This document shows, piece after piece, positions 9,567 to 17,881 of a stretch of DNA of 64,000 nt. A program made the position numbers and the translations under genes. Within the stretch, counting starts at the first letter, position 1. Each line of letters opens with the position of its first letter. The notes below the pieces were generated by a model. It was not told where the DNA came from. It ran no database searches and worked only from the letters and a program-made list of their open reading frames with translations. The stretch covers positions 2,674,001 through 2,738,000 of the forward strand of contig NZ_CP048409.1 of assembly GCF_010448835.1 (NCBI RefSeq), read 5' to 3'. The stretch is from Draconibacterium halophilum. GTDB taxonomy: Bacteria > Bacteroidota > Bacteroidia > Bacteroidales > Prolixibacteraceae.

Positions 9567-10205
9567 TTACAGGCTTTGCCCAAGATTTTTTAGGGCATAG
9601 TTGACCAAGCCCATATTACTTTTTGTGCCTACTTTTTTATGTATGTTTTTCCGGTGTGTGTCGATGGTAAATTTGCTGAGTTTTAATTCCTGAGCAATCT
9701 CCAGCGTGGTTCTTCCTTTTATAATAAGTTGAAGAATTTCCTTTTCGCGGCGGGTTAATTCTATGATATTCTCGGTTAATTTTGCTTTAACCCAGGCAGC
9801 ATAATTTACAGGGAGGTTTTTGCTGAAATAATTTTTGCCCGATACAATGGCATGGATGGCTTGTGTAAGCTCTTTTCTATCCACCTCTTTTGTAATGTAA
9901 CCTTTGGCTCCTGCTTCCAACATCTCGTACACATCGGCATTCTGATCAAACATAGTTAGCGCCAAAATTGGTATTTTGGGGTGGTTTTTTGAAATTATTT
10001 TTGTTGCTGAAATACCATCCATAACTGGCATTCGTATGTCGGTAATAATAATGTCGGGGTGTTTTCCTGAGTCTAATAGGTTAATAAGTTCTAATCCGTT
10101 TGATGCTTCAGCAATTATAGAAATATCCAGTTCGTTGGCCAGAATTGATTTTATTCCGTCAATAAAAAGTTGGTGATCATCTGCTATTATAATTCGAATG
10201 TTCAT
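9567..10205 (-). CDS. LuxR/NarL-type response regulator
   Basis: This 212-residue protein has an intact receiver domain: acidic pair in IIIADDHQLF, phospho-acceptor Asp in IIITDIRMP, Thr in ALTMF and Lys in GYITKE. A C-terminal LuxR helix-turn-helix follows (LTRREKEILQLIIKGRTTLE, then KLSKFTIDTHRKNIHKK). It overlaps the upstream sensor kinase gene by four bases (10202-10205), so the two are translated as one operon and form a two-component system. The palindromes at 9354-9371 and 12247-12264 are the natural candidates for its binding sites, which would mean autoregulation and control of the LRR gene; this link is inferred. Confidence 0.93.
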   Translation of the reverse strand: MNIRIIIADDHQLFIDGIKSILANELDISIIAEASNGLELINLLDSGKHPDIIITDIRMPVMDGISATKIISKNHPKIPILALTMFDQNADVYEMLEAGAKGYITKEVDRKELTQAIHAIVSGKNYFSKNLPVNYAAWVKAKLTENIIELTRREKEILQLIIKGRTTLEIAQELKLSKFTIDTHRKNIHKKVGTKSNMGLVNYALKNLGQSL

Positions 10206-12109
10206 AAGGGAATAGTTAAAATTACGGTTGTACCATTGTGTTCAGATGAATCGATGACCAAATTGCCATTTAAAATATCAATTCTTTTCTCAATATTAGT
10301 AAGCCCAAATCCAAAGTTGGTTTGTTTGGTTTCAAAGCCTTTCCCGTTATCTTCAATCATTACATTCAAGATATTGTCGTCTTCCGAAAACTGAATAATT
10401 GCCTCGCTGGCTTTAGCATGTTTTATAATGTTGGTAAGTAACTCTTGTATAATTCGAAATACCTGAATTTCGATGCTATTTTTTATTCGTTGTTTAACAT
10501 TAATGTTTACCACCTTTATATTTAGCTGTTTTGTGCTTGAAAGCTGGTTGGCAATAACAACCATGGCCGGAATGAGTCCCTGGCTGATTAACGTGCCTGA
10601 ATATTTGTTGTGAGCTATTTTACGAACTTCTCCATAGGTTTTTTCTGAGATTGTTTTAAGTTTCTCGATAAGTTCTGTTTTTTCCTTCTCCGGTGAGGTG
10701 TCAAGCTCGTTGATATACATCTTAATTGTTGCAATTCTACTTCCCAAATTGTCGTGCAAATCATCGGCAATTCTTGATCGTTCTTTTTCCTGAGCTTCAA
10801 TAATAGCATCGATACCATTTAATTCCTGATTTTTTAACTTGTTGAGTAGTTTATTTTGTGCAATTTTTTGTTTCTGGCGTGCACGTTTTGTGAAAAAATA
10901 AACCAACAAATAGGTCAGCAGTAAAATAACCAACGACGCAAAGAGTAAATTCTGGTTTTGAATTCGTTTGTTGTCAACTTCCAGATTTTTTGATTGCAAT
11001 TCCAGAATCTCTTTTTCTTTTTTTTCTGTTTCGTATTTGGTTTTTATTTCAGTAAATACTTTTTGGTTTTCGGAGTTTAAAATGCTGTCGTTTAAAATCC
11101 TTGATTTTTCGGAATAATAGAGTGCCGTTTGGTATTGTCTTAACCCGTTGTAGCATTTTTGCAACTGGTTGTATGTAAAAACAAGCTGTTTCCCGTTTAC
11201 TTGCGGCTCAACTAATTTGTAGTATTCAAGTGCCGTTTTGTAGTCTTTCTTCTTTAAATACAGGTAACCTAAATTGCCCAGGGCTATTTCCGTTCCGTTT
11301 TTTAAATTTAGTTCTTTCTTCAGGGCAATTGTTTTTTGAAGATAATCTTTTGCTTTTTCCTCGTCAATGTCCAGGTAAGCGCTTCCCAGGTTGTTGTAAA
11401 TTATTGATAGCGAACGTTTATTACCCATCGAAAGGGCTAGTTTTTCGGCATCGAGGCCATAATTTATAGCTTTTAATGTATCTCCATTTTTTAAGTGCTG
11501 GGCAGCCAGGTTGGGCAGTGTAATTACTTGAAATTGTTTCAGCTTTTGTTGTTTGAAAATTTGAAGAGCTTTTTCGTTGTATTCAATGGCGCTGGTGTAA
11601 TCACCTAATTCGGCAAAAGCTGCCGACATATTGCTGTAACATTTAGCGGTATTTAAATCATCTCCGGTTTTTTCAAAATAGCTAACACTTTCAGTCAATG
11701 TTCTAATGGTTTTGTTGTAATCTCCTTGTCTAAGTTGAATCGCCCCAATTCCAATATTGATTATAGCTACTCGCTTTTCGTCGTGTATTTTTGTTAAATA
11801 TTTTTTTGCTCTTTCAAAGTACAGTTCAGCCGAATCCAATTGTGCAGTGTAAAAGTATAGTCGTCCTAATTGATTGCTGGCTTCTGCCATAAGTGAGTCG
11901 CTATCAGTGATAAGGGCGTTTTTTGCGAATCTTTTCCCTTTTTCAAAATCAATCCTTTCGTGTAGTTTGGCTAATTGCAGGTTTATAGTTGCTGCTTCGT
12001 ATTTGTTCTGTTCAGAATCAAGTAATAGGAGTAAACTGTCAATTTCATTTGGCTGTGCAATTACATGTGTTATGTATAGAAATAGAAATATAAAGGTGCT
12101 ATTTTTCAC
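10202..12109 (-). CDS. TPR-containing sensor histidine kinase (HisKA_3 family)
   Basis: This is a 635-residue protein with a signal peptide (MKNSTFIFLFLYITHVIAQ) and a periplasmic TPR sensor region, residues about 20-340 (for example GDYTSAIEYNEKALQIFKQQ). One transmembrane helix lies near 386-406 (LLFASLVILLLTYLLVYFF). The HisKA_3 dimerisation domain follows with the phospho-accepting His in ADDLHDNLGSRIATIK. The HATPase_c domain has an N box (ELLTNIIKHAKAS) and G boxes (IEDNGKGF, GFGLTNIEKR). TPR sensors of this class usually respond to envelope or nutrient cues; the signal here is unknown. It pairs with the overlapping regulator. Confidence 0.93.
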   Translation of the reverse strand: MKNSTFIFLFLYITHVIAQPNEIDSLLLLLDSEQNKYEAATINLQLAKLHERIDFEKGKRFAKNALITDSDSLMAEASNQLGRLYFYTAQLDSAELYFERAKKYLTKIHDEKRVAIINIGIGAIQLRQGDYNKTIRTLTESVSYFEKTGDDLNTAKCYSNMSAAFAELGDYTSAIEYNEKALQIFKQQKLKQFQVITLPNLAAQHLKNGDTLKAINYGLDAEKLALSMGNKRSLSIIYNNLGSAYLDIDEEKAKDYLQKTIALKKELNLKNGTEIALGNLGYLYLKKKDYKTALEYYKLVEPQVNGKQLVFTYNQLQKCYNGLRQYQTALYYSEKSRILNDSILNSENQKVFTEIKTKYETEKKEKEILELQSKNLEVDNKRIQNQNLLFASLVILLLTYLLVYFFTKRARQKQKIAQNKLLNKLKNQELNGIDAIIEAQEKERSRIADDLHDNLGSRIATIKMYINELDTSPEKEKTELIEKLKTISEKTYGEVRKIAHNKYSGTLISQGLIPAMVVIANQLSSTKQLNIKVVNINVKQRIKNSIEIQVFRIIQELLTNIIKHAKASEAIIQFSEDDNILNVMIEDNGKGFETKQTNFGFGLTNIEKRIDILNGNLVIDSSEHNGTTVILTIPL

Positions 12110-12216
12110 GGTAAGGTTACTGAAGGTTTTGATATTTGCAATATGCTCTATTCAAATGTAATAAATATTTATCGTTTTTGTTGTTAACTAATAGTAAGAA
12201 TAGATTCTATTTTAAT

Positions 12217-12264
12217 CAAAATTAAGGTCTTACGCTCGCAATGAAAATACCTACTGATAGGTAT
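12217..12264 (-). promoter_or_regulatory. regulated promoter of the kinase-regulator operon: palindrome plus -7 box
   Basis: On the minus strand ATACCTATCAGTAGGTAT (12264-12247) is followed by 22 bp and a perfect -7 box TAATTTTG (12224-12217). The site matches the one before the giant LRR gene at 16 of 18 positions and has the same spacing. Predicted start of transcription is near 12211, giving a leader of about 100 nt. Confidence 0.65.
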
Positions 12265-12612
12265 ATTCTTGAATCGTTTTGCAGCTATATAGTTAAAACT
12301 TTACCATTTTTTGGAGCTACTTTTTTCTTAAATTTAAATCTGCAAACACGAAAGTCCATATTCATTCGTTCAAAATGAATTTTCGTAATGGAAATCTGGC
12401 TTTATCCCTATCTTCGAACTTAAAGACTTAAGCCGGCAAATGTTTCGTTTTTAAAATACTATTCAATATCTTAAAGAGCACTAATAATTAGTGAAAGTGG
12501 TTTTGTTCTATTATTTTAAATATATTTGTGGCCATTGGAGGTGGGAATAGGTTTAGAATAGAGAAATTAACAATTAAATGTTAATTGTTTTTGTAAAAAC
12601 ATCCTCAACCCC

Positions 12613-12643
12613 TTGATAATTTTCCAAAAAAGTATTTTCTTTG
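12613..12643 (+). promoter_or_regulatory. promoter of the rpmB operon
   Basis: TTG at 12613-12615, 20 bp, then TTTCTTTG at 12636-12643 (7 of 8 to TAnnTTTG) upstream of the L28 gene at 12696. Confidence 0.55.
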
Positions 12644-12695
12644 CACTCCGTTTTTAGTAATGTGTTTATTTTGAACATCAAGAAATTATAAAGAA

Positions 12696-12938
12696 ATGTC
12701 ACGAGTTTGTCAAATAACAGGTAAGAAAGCAATGGTGGGGAACAATGTTTCTCACTCGAAAAGAAGAACAAAAAGAAAGTTCAATGTAAACCTGTTTAAA
12801 AAGAAATTTTATATGCCCCACGAAGATCGTTGGGTGCAACTAACAGTATCTGCTGCCGGTATGCGTACCATTAACAAGAAAGGCATTAAAATTGCTTTAG
12901 CCGAGGCACAGGGAAAAGGTTTTATTGATAAATTTTAA
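12696..12938 (+). CDS. rpmB: 50S ribosomal protein L28
   Basis: The 80-residue protein starts MSRVCQITGKKAMVGNNVSH, the signature N terminus of L28, with the basic stretch SKRRTKRKFNVNL after it. L28 binds 23S rRNA in the large subunit. It is the first gene of a run rpmB-rpmG-DUF4295-ftsY typical of Bacteroidota, with 13 bp to rpmG. Length and start are normal for the family. Confidence 0.97.
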   Translation: MSRVCQITGKKAMVGNNVSHSKRRTKRKFNVNLFKKKFYMPHEDRWVQLTVSAAGMRTINKKGIKIALAEAQGKGFIDKF

Positions 12939-12951
12939 AACATCTTAAGCT

Positions 12952-13134
12952 ATGGCAAAAAAAGGTAACAGAGTGCAGGTGATATTAGAATGCACAGAGC
13001 ATAAAGATAGTGGTGTGCCAGGTACTTCAAGGTATATTACTACAAAAAACAGAAAAAATACTCCGGAACGTATGGAATTGAAAAAATTCAATCCTGTTCT
13101 GAAGAAAGTAACAGTACATAAAGAAATTAAATAA
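12952..13134 (+). CDS. rpmG: 50S ribosomal protein L33
   Basis: A 60-residue protein beginning MAKKGNRVQVILECTEHKDS, with the L33 block RYITTKNRKNTPERMELKKF. It has one cysteine only, so it is the zinc-independent (C-minus) form of L33. It lies directly between rpmB and the DUF4295 gene and is presumably co-transcribed. Confidence 0.97.
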   Translation: MAKKGNRVQVILECTEHKDSGVPGTSRYITTKNRKNTPERMELKKFNPVLKKVTVHKEIK

Positions 13135-13141
13135 TTAAGAT

Positions 13142-13294
13142 ATGGCAAAGAAAGCAGTAGCATCACTACAAAAAGGTGCCGGTAAAGGTTATGCCAAGGT
13201 AATCAAAATGACTAAGTCTGATAAAACCGGAGCATACGCTTTTAAAGAAGAAATGGTGCCAAACGACGAAGTAAAAACTTATTTTAAAAAATAA
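13142..13294 (+). CDS. DUF4295 family small basic protein
   Basis: A 50-residue protein (MAKKAVASLQKGAGKGYAKV ... EMVPNDEVKTYFKK) begins 7 bp after rpmG. DUF4295 proteins are short, lysine-rich and found almost only in Bacteroidota, always next to rpmG. The location suggests a ribosome-associated role, which is inference. A terminator follows at 13317-13348. Confidence 0.9.
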   Translation: MAKKAVASLQKGAGKGYAKVIKMTKSDKTGAYAFKEEMVPNDEVKTYFKK

Positions 13295-13316
13295 GAAAAT
13301 ATAAATGTATAACAGG

Positions 13317-13348
13317 AAAAGCTTTCATATAAAATGGAAGCTTTTTTT
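13317..13348 (+). terminator. intrinsic terminator of the rpmB-rpmG-DUF4295 operon
   Basis: Hairpin AAAAGCTTTCAT-ataaa-ATGGAAGCTTTT with one G-U pair, followed by a run of T. Confidence 0.8.
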
Positions 13349-13436
13349 GTTTGTATGAACGATTTGGTATTTTTTATACCACTTATATATTGTAACCAAA
13401 TTTTGTGCTATTTTAGGACCTGCAAATCATATTTAT

Positions 13437-14387
13437 ATGGCCATATTCGGAAGTTTTAGCAGAAAGAAGAAAGAGAATCTTGATGAGGGATTGTCGAAAA
13501 CCAAAGAGAGCGTTTTTAAGAAACTTAGTCGGGCAGTAGCCGGAAAATCAAAAGTCGACGAAGAAGTTTTAGATAACCTGGAAGAGATTCTTATCACATC
13601 GGACGTTGGTGTAGATACGACGCTTAAAATTATTGAGCGTATAGAAGAACGAGTTTCCCGCGATAAATACATGGGGGTTAGTGAGTTGAATAACATGCTT
13701 AAAGAAGAAATCTCTGATTTATTGGAGGAGAATAACACCACTGATGTTTCAGACTTTGATCTTCCGAAAAAAGACGAGCCTTATGTAATTATGGTTGTTG
13801 GTGTGAATGGAGTAGGTAAAACCACTACTATCGGGAAATTGGCCTACAACTTTAAACAAGCCGGAAAGTCGGTTGTACTGGGAGCTGCCGATACTTTTAG
13901 GGCAGCAGCAATTGAGCAACTTGAGGTTTGGGCCGAAAGGGTAGATGTTCCGATTGTAAAACAAAAGATGGGATCCGACCCGGCATCGGTTGCTTACGAT
14001 ACTTTGGCGTCGGCAAAAGCCAGTAACGCCGATGTGGTAATTATTGATACTGCCGGACGACTGCATAATAAAGTTAATTTAATGAACGAATTGAGCAAGA
14101 TTAAAAAGGTGATGCAGAAGATCGTTCCCGGTGCACCTGATGAAGTTTTGCTTATTCTTGACGGTTCTACCGGGCAAAATGCATTTGAGCAGGCAAAACA
14201 GTTTACAAAAGCTACCGAAGTTACAGCACTGGCGTTAACCAAACTTGACGGAACAGCCAAGGGGGGCGTAGTAATCGGTATTTCCGACCAGTTTAAAATT
14301 CCGGTAAAATACATTGGAATTGGCGAGAAAATGGAACATTTACAGATCTTTCGCCGTCGCGAATTTGTCGATTCGCTGTTTTCATAA
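13437..14387 (+). CDS. ftsY: signal recognition particle receptor FtsY
   Basis: This 316-residue SRP GTPase receptor targets ribosomes making membrane proteins to SecYEG. A short N-terminal basic helix (MAIFGSFSRKKKENLDEG) is followed by the N domain and the G domain. G motifs seen are GVNGVGKTTTIGKLA (G1), DTFRAAAIEQL, DTAGR (G3) and TKLDG (G4), with GIGEKMEHLQIF near the end. There is no acidic A domain, as is usual in Bacteroidota. A run of six G (14261-14266) encoding KGGVV is intact here. The DksA-type gene follows after 15 bp. Confidence 0.97.
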   Translation: MAIFGSFSRKKKENLDEGLSKTKESVFKKLSRAVAGKSKVDEEVLDNLEEILITSDVGVDTTLKIIERIEERVSRDKYMGVSELNNMLKEEISDLLEENNTTDVSDFDLPKKDEPYVIMVVGVNGVGKTTTIGKLAYNFKQAGKSVVLGAADTFRAAAIEQLEVWAERVDVPIVKQKMGSDPASVAYDTLASAKASNADVVIIDTAGRLHNKVNLMNELSKIKKVMQKIVPGAPDEVLLILDGSTGQNAFEQAKQFTKATEVTALALTKLDGTAKGGVVIGISDQFKIPVKYIGIGEKMEHLQIFRRREFVDSLFS

Positions 14388-14402
14388 AAGAAATTTGTTG
14401 CC

Positions 14403-14735
14403 ATGGAAAAACTCAATAAGGTCGAAATAAAAGCTCAAATTAATTCTGAAATTGAAAAAACCCAAAAGCTTATTCAGGAATACACGGAGCTTACGAAGCC
14501 TATTGAGCCGGAAAATGCCATTGGAAGGATATCCAGAATGGATGCCATTAATAACAAAAGTGTTACTGAAGCAGCTTTACGAAAAGCAAAAGACAAACTG
14601 GAGAACTTAAAATTTGCAGTGTCGAAAGTGGATGACGATGATTTTGGCCTTTGTGTAAAGTGTAAAAAACCAATACCGTTAGGCCGGGTTCTTATCATGC
14701 CGCAAGCGCGAACCTGTGTAAATTGCTCACAATAA
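14403..14735 (+). CDS. DksA/TraR-type zinc finger protein
   Basis: This 110-residue protein has a helical coiled-coil N-terminal half and a C4 zinc finger near residues 86-108 (CVKCKKPIPLGRVLIMPQAR then TCVNC). That layout is the DksA/TraR fold, whose members bind the RNA polymerase secondary channel and act with ppGpp. The acidic pair at the coiled-coil tip (DDDD near residues 78-81) lies next to the finger. It sits 15 bp after ftsY and is probably in the same transcript. Confidence 0.85.
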   Translation: MEKLNKVEIKAQINSEIEKTQKLIQEYTELTKPIEPENAIGRISRMDAINNKSVTEAALRKAKDKLENLKFAVSKVDDDDFGLCVKCKKPIPLGRVLIMPQARTCVNCSQ

Positions 14736-14752
14736 AAAATAGGAAATTCATT

Positions 14753-16813
14753 TCAGACCAGTTGTTTCAGGTTTGAAAGAATCTTTTTAAGTTGGTTCTT
14801 ATCAATAGGTTTCACGATAAAATCATTACATCCTGCAGCGATTGCTTCTTGTTTATATTTTTCCTGTGCGTAAGCAGTTTGTGCAATAATGTAAACATCC
14901 TTGTTAAATGTCCTTATCCTTTTCGTCGCTTCAAATCCATTAATCTCAGGTAGTTTTATATCCATTAATACAACGTCTGTATCCGGATTATCCTGAACAA
15001 GTTGAGCCACTTCAGTGCCATTTTTAGCCCTCTTCAAACTGTTTGATACATCGGAAAGTATATGGCATAGGAAATTGTAAGATATTTCATCGTCTTCAGC
15101 TATGATAATATTTAAATTGTTATTGCTATTATCTTCAAGTTGTTCTGCCGTATTTTCTTTTACTGTTAATTCCTCTTTCGTGTTTTCCGTTTTTAGATTG
15201 GGTAATACAAAGGTAAATGAGGTGCCTTTTAAGGGCGTAGAAGAAACACTAATCTCGCCATTTAGTAATTTTACATAACCACGCGTAATTGATAGCCCAA
15301 GACCGGATCCTTCGTATCCACTTGAATGCGAGTGATTTGCCTGAACAAAGTAATCAAATATTTCTTTTTGCTTTTCGGGGGCAATCCCGATGCCGGTGTC
15401 ACTAACTGTAATTTTTAAATTGTCGCCACTTAGCGCGTATACAATTTTCACATGACCCTCGTGGGTAAATTTAATGGCATTTTTAATCAGGTTTGTTAAT
15501 ATTGATGTTAGCTTGTATTTATCGCTATAAAAGTTAGAAGTTGCTTCGTTTGTATCTGCCTCAATGATGAGCTCGATACCTTTTTCTTTTGTTTCAGCCA
15601 TGAAAAAGTCGCCAAGATCGCATATAATTTGGGAGATATCTACTCTTCTGATCTGTGCCTCTTCATTTCCCGATTCAATCTTCGATATGTCAATAATATT
15701 ATTTATAGTGCTAAGCATTCTGTCGCCACTTTGCTGAATAATGCTTATAAATTGAAGGTCTTCTTCTTCTGAAAATTCCTGCGTTTTTAGTAATTCTGCA
15801 AAGCCAAGTATACCATTCATCGGAGTTCGTATTTCGTGGCTCATATTTGCCAGAAAGGCCGATTTCATTCTGTCACTTTGTTCTGCTTTGTTTTTTTGCC
15901 GCGAAAGCTCTTCCAGCATTTCTGAATTCAGGTGGAGTTGATGTTGAAGGTCTTTGGTTTTCTTTTGAACTCTGGACTGAAGTATTCGGTTAATCACAAT
16001 AAGTAAAAGAATAATAGTGATGACAATGGCACTAAGAAAGATAATGTATCGCCAGTAATCACTTAATTGGTTGCTTTCCTTATCGTACGCTGCAAGCCAT
16101 TTGTCGTAAATTCGCTGGTATTCTCCATTTGAAAGCAATACTTCGGTTGCATTATTAATCATTGCAGCAAGCTCAACTGAATTGGCCGACAACATAAAAC
16201 CCATGTTGCGTTCCAATATGCGATGATTCGTGGTTTTTATGTATTCCTTTTCATGTTGAATTACATCATACTTTCCTCCTATTCGCTGAGCAATAGCACA
16301 TGTTGTATTATCATCGTCGAGAAGCTGTATTAGACTGTTGTAGTTATTGGCATAAACAAATTTTGTTGATGGATTAATACTAAGCATATACCGAACAAGA
16401 ACTTCATTGTTCCATAAAGCAACAACAGGTTCTTTCATCGTTCGCAGCATTTCTATAGTAATTTTATTGTGAAAGTTGCTGTTGTAAAAGAAACAATGTG
16501 AGGTATTGATTACCGATCTGGTGTATAGATGCTTATTGTCGGGATAGCCCGGATAATGTGCTCCGGCAATGCCGTCTATCAGGTCTTCTTCCAGCATTTT
16601 ATTAACGGTTTGCCAATTTGTTCCGGATATTTCAATCTGGTTATTGTAAAGCTTGTTAATAGCCTTTACCATGTCAATGTTAAATCCTACCAATTCGCCA
16701 TTGTCATCGATATAATTAAACGGAGGATAATTGTTGCTGGCTCCAATTTTGTATTGAGCATTTAGGTAATAGCAATTAGTAAATACTATTACGCAAATTA
16801 AAATAATTCGCAT
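14753..16813 (-). CDS. hybrid sensor histidine kinase with periplasmic solute-binding domain
   Basis: This 686-residue protein has a signal peptide (about 1-20) and a type 3 extracellular solute-binding domain (residues about 20-245; YKIGASNNYPPFNYIDDNGE is the typical start). A transmembrane helix lies near 251-275. A HisKA domain follows with His in NMSHEIRTPMNGILGF, then HATPase_c (NLIKNAIKFTHEGHV, DTGIGIAP, GSGLGLSI). The C-terminal receiver has Asp in VVLMDIKLP, Thr in AQTAY and Lys in IVKPID. There is no DNA-binding output domain, so output needs another partner or phosphorelay. The ligand is probably a small amino-acid-like molecule (family inference). It converges on the DksA-type gene. 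Confidence 0.93.
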   Translation of the reverse strand: MRIILICVIVFTNCYYLNAQYKIGASNNYPPFNYIDDNGELVGFNIDMVKAINKLYNNQIEISGTNWQTVNKMLEEDLIDGIAGAHYPGYPDNKHLYTRSVINTSHCFFYNSNFHNKITIEMLRTMKEPVVALWNNEVLVRYMLSINPSTKFVYANNYNSLIQLLDDDNTTCAIAQRIGGKYDVIQHEKEYIKTTNHRILERNMGFMLSANSVELAAMINNATEVLLSNGEYQRIYDKWLAAYDKESNQLSDYWRYIIFLSAIVITIILLLIVINRILQSRVQKKTKDLQHQLHLNSEMLEELSRQKNKAEQSDRMKSAFLANMSHEIRTPMNGILGFAELLKTQEFSEEEDLQFISIIQQSGDRMLSTINNIIDISKIESGNEEAQIRRVDISQIICDLGDFFMAETKEKGIELIIEADTNEATSNFYSDKYKLTSILTNLIKNAIKFTHEGHVKIVYALSGDNLKITVSDTGIGIAPEKQKEIFDYFVQANHSHSSGYEGSGLGLSITRGYVKLLNGEISVSSTPLKGTSFTFVLPNLKTENTKEELTVKENTAEQLEDNSNNNLNIIIAEDDEISYNFLCHILSDVSNSLKRAKNGTEVAQLVQDNPDTDVVLMDIKLPEINGFEATKRIRTFNKDVYIIAQTAYAQEKYKQEAIAAGCNDFIVKPIDKNQLKKILSNLKQLV

Positions 16814-16912
16814 ATTGGGTTATTTTCAAACAAATCTAAAAAGTTTTTTTTGAAATTTTAATTCTTGTTAAATTTAAACATATTAACGAATGTTGAAAAT
16901 TAAGTTTACAAA

Positions 16913-17803
16913 ATGATTGAAAAAAGTATAAAAATTATTCAGAAAGAGGTTGAGGATCGATTAACGGAGGTATTTGGCGAAAATGTAAACATTGCTTCAG
17001 CTACATCTTTATCGGGTGGATGTATTAATCATGCTTCGAAAATAGATACAAATTGCGGCAGCTTCTTTCTAAAATGGAACTCGGATTGCGAAAGCGATTT
17101 ATTTACCCGTGAGGCAGAAAGTTTAAATGAACTTAGTAAGGCGACAGACGGTACAGTATGTGTTCCAAAAGTATTTTGTACAAAAGAGATCGATGAAACC
17201 CCTGCTTTTTTAGTAATGGAATATATGGTGCCGGGAGCTACAGATCAATCCGAACGGTTGGGAAGAGGATTAGCGCTCGTTCATAAGTATCAGCAAAACG
17301 AATATGGATTTTATTCAGATAATTACTGTGGGGCAACTACCCAGAATAATACGCGGGAAAAAAGCTGGGTGAAATTTTATCGGGATAATAGATTATACTT
17401 TTTATTGAAAATGATTCAGGAAGCCAGAGGAATAGATAGTTCTCAAATGAGATTGTTTGAATCGTTACTGGATCGGTTAGAGGTGTTGATTCCGAATGAA
17501 GAAAAAGCTTCGTTAATTCATGGCGATTTATGGTCGGGAAATTATATGTTAACGAATAACGGGCCGGTGTTAATCGATCCGGCAGCCAGTTATTCTCATC
17601 GCGAAATGGAGTTTGGAATTGTTACTATGTTTGGCGGTTTCTCTTCGCAATTTTTTGCTGCCTACAACGAAGTTTTTCCTCTCGATTCAGACTGGAGAGA
17701 AAGAAACCAGCTGTATCAATTGTACCATGTGCTTAATCATTATTATTTATTTGGAGGCGCTTATTTGTCACAGGCAGTTGCCATTGCAAAACGGTATTTA
17801 TAA
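16913..17803 (+). CDS. fructosamine kinase family protein
   Basis: This 296-residue kinase has an APH-like fold. The catalytic loop reads LIHGDLWSGNYM and the metal-binding Asp lies in VLIDPAASYSHREMEFG, both hallmarks of fructosamine-3-kinase/YniA proteins. The nucleotide-binding Lys is in FFLKWN. Such enzymes phosphorylate sugar adducts on amines (Amadori products), which destabilises them and repairs glycated proteins or metabolites. A SIS-domain isomerase gene lies 78 bp downstream on the same strand and may handle the same substrates. Confidence 0.88.
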   Translation: MIEKSIKIIQKEVEDRLTEVFGENVNIASATSLSGGCINHASKIDTNCGSFFLKWNSDCESDLFTREAESLNELSKATDGTVCVPKVFCTKEIDETPAFLVMEYMVPGATDQSERLGRGLALVHKYQQNEYGFYSDNYCGATTQNNTREKSWVKFYRDNRLYFLLKMIQEARGIDSSQMRLFESLLDRLEVLIPNEEKASLIHGDLWSGNYMLTNNGPVLIDPAASYSHREMEFGIVTMFGGFSSQFFAAYNEVFPLDSDWRERNQLYQLYHVLNHYYLFGGAYLSQAVAIAKRYL

Positions 17804-17847
17804 ACTTCTTTTCGCGCAATTACTTGTATTTGTAAGGTTTGTTTTTG

Positions 17848-17861
17848 TAACTTATAAGTTA
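17848..17861 (+). promoter_or_regulatory. 14-bp palindrome before the SIS gene
   Basis: TAACTTATAAGTTA is a perfect inverted repeat ending 20 bp before the ATG of the SIS-domain gene. It could be an operator or just AT-rich symmetry. Confidence 0.25.
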
Positions 17862-17881
17862 TAATACAAAAGGTTACAGCA

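Larger units (their letters stand above)
12110..12695. other. 586-bp divergent intergenic region
   Basis: It carries the kinase promoter (12217-12264), a second minus-strand TACATTTG box (12160-12153) nearer the kinase start, and the rpmB promoter (12613-12643). Between 12265 and 12600 the DNA is AT-rich, with only minor inverted repeats such as ATTCATT/AATGAAT near 12362-12380. I see no gene there. Confidence 0.6.

Noticed and set aside
14261..14266. Frameshift at the six-G run of ftsY
   Set aside because: The frame is intact and encodes the expected KGGVV, so this tract is normal.
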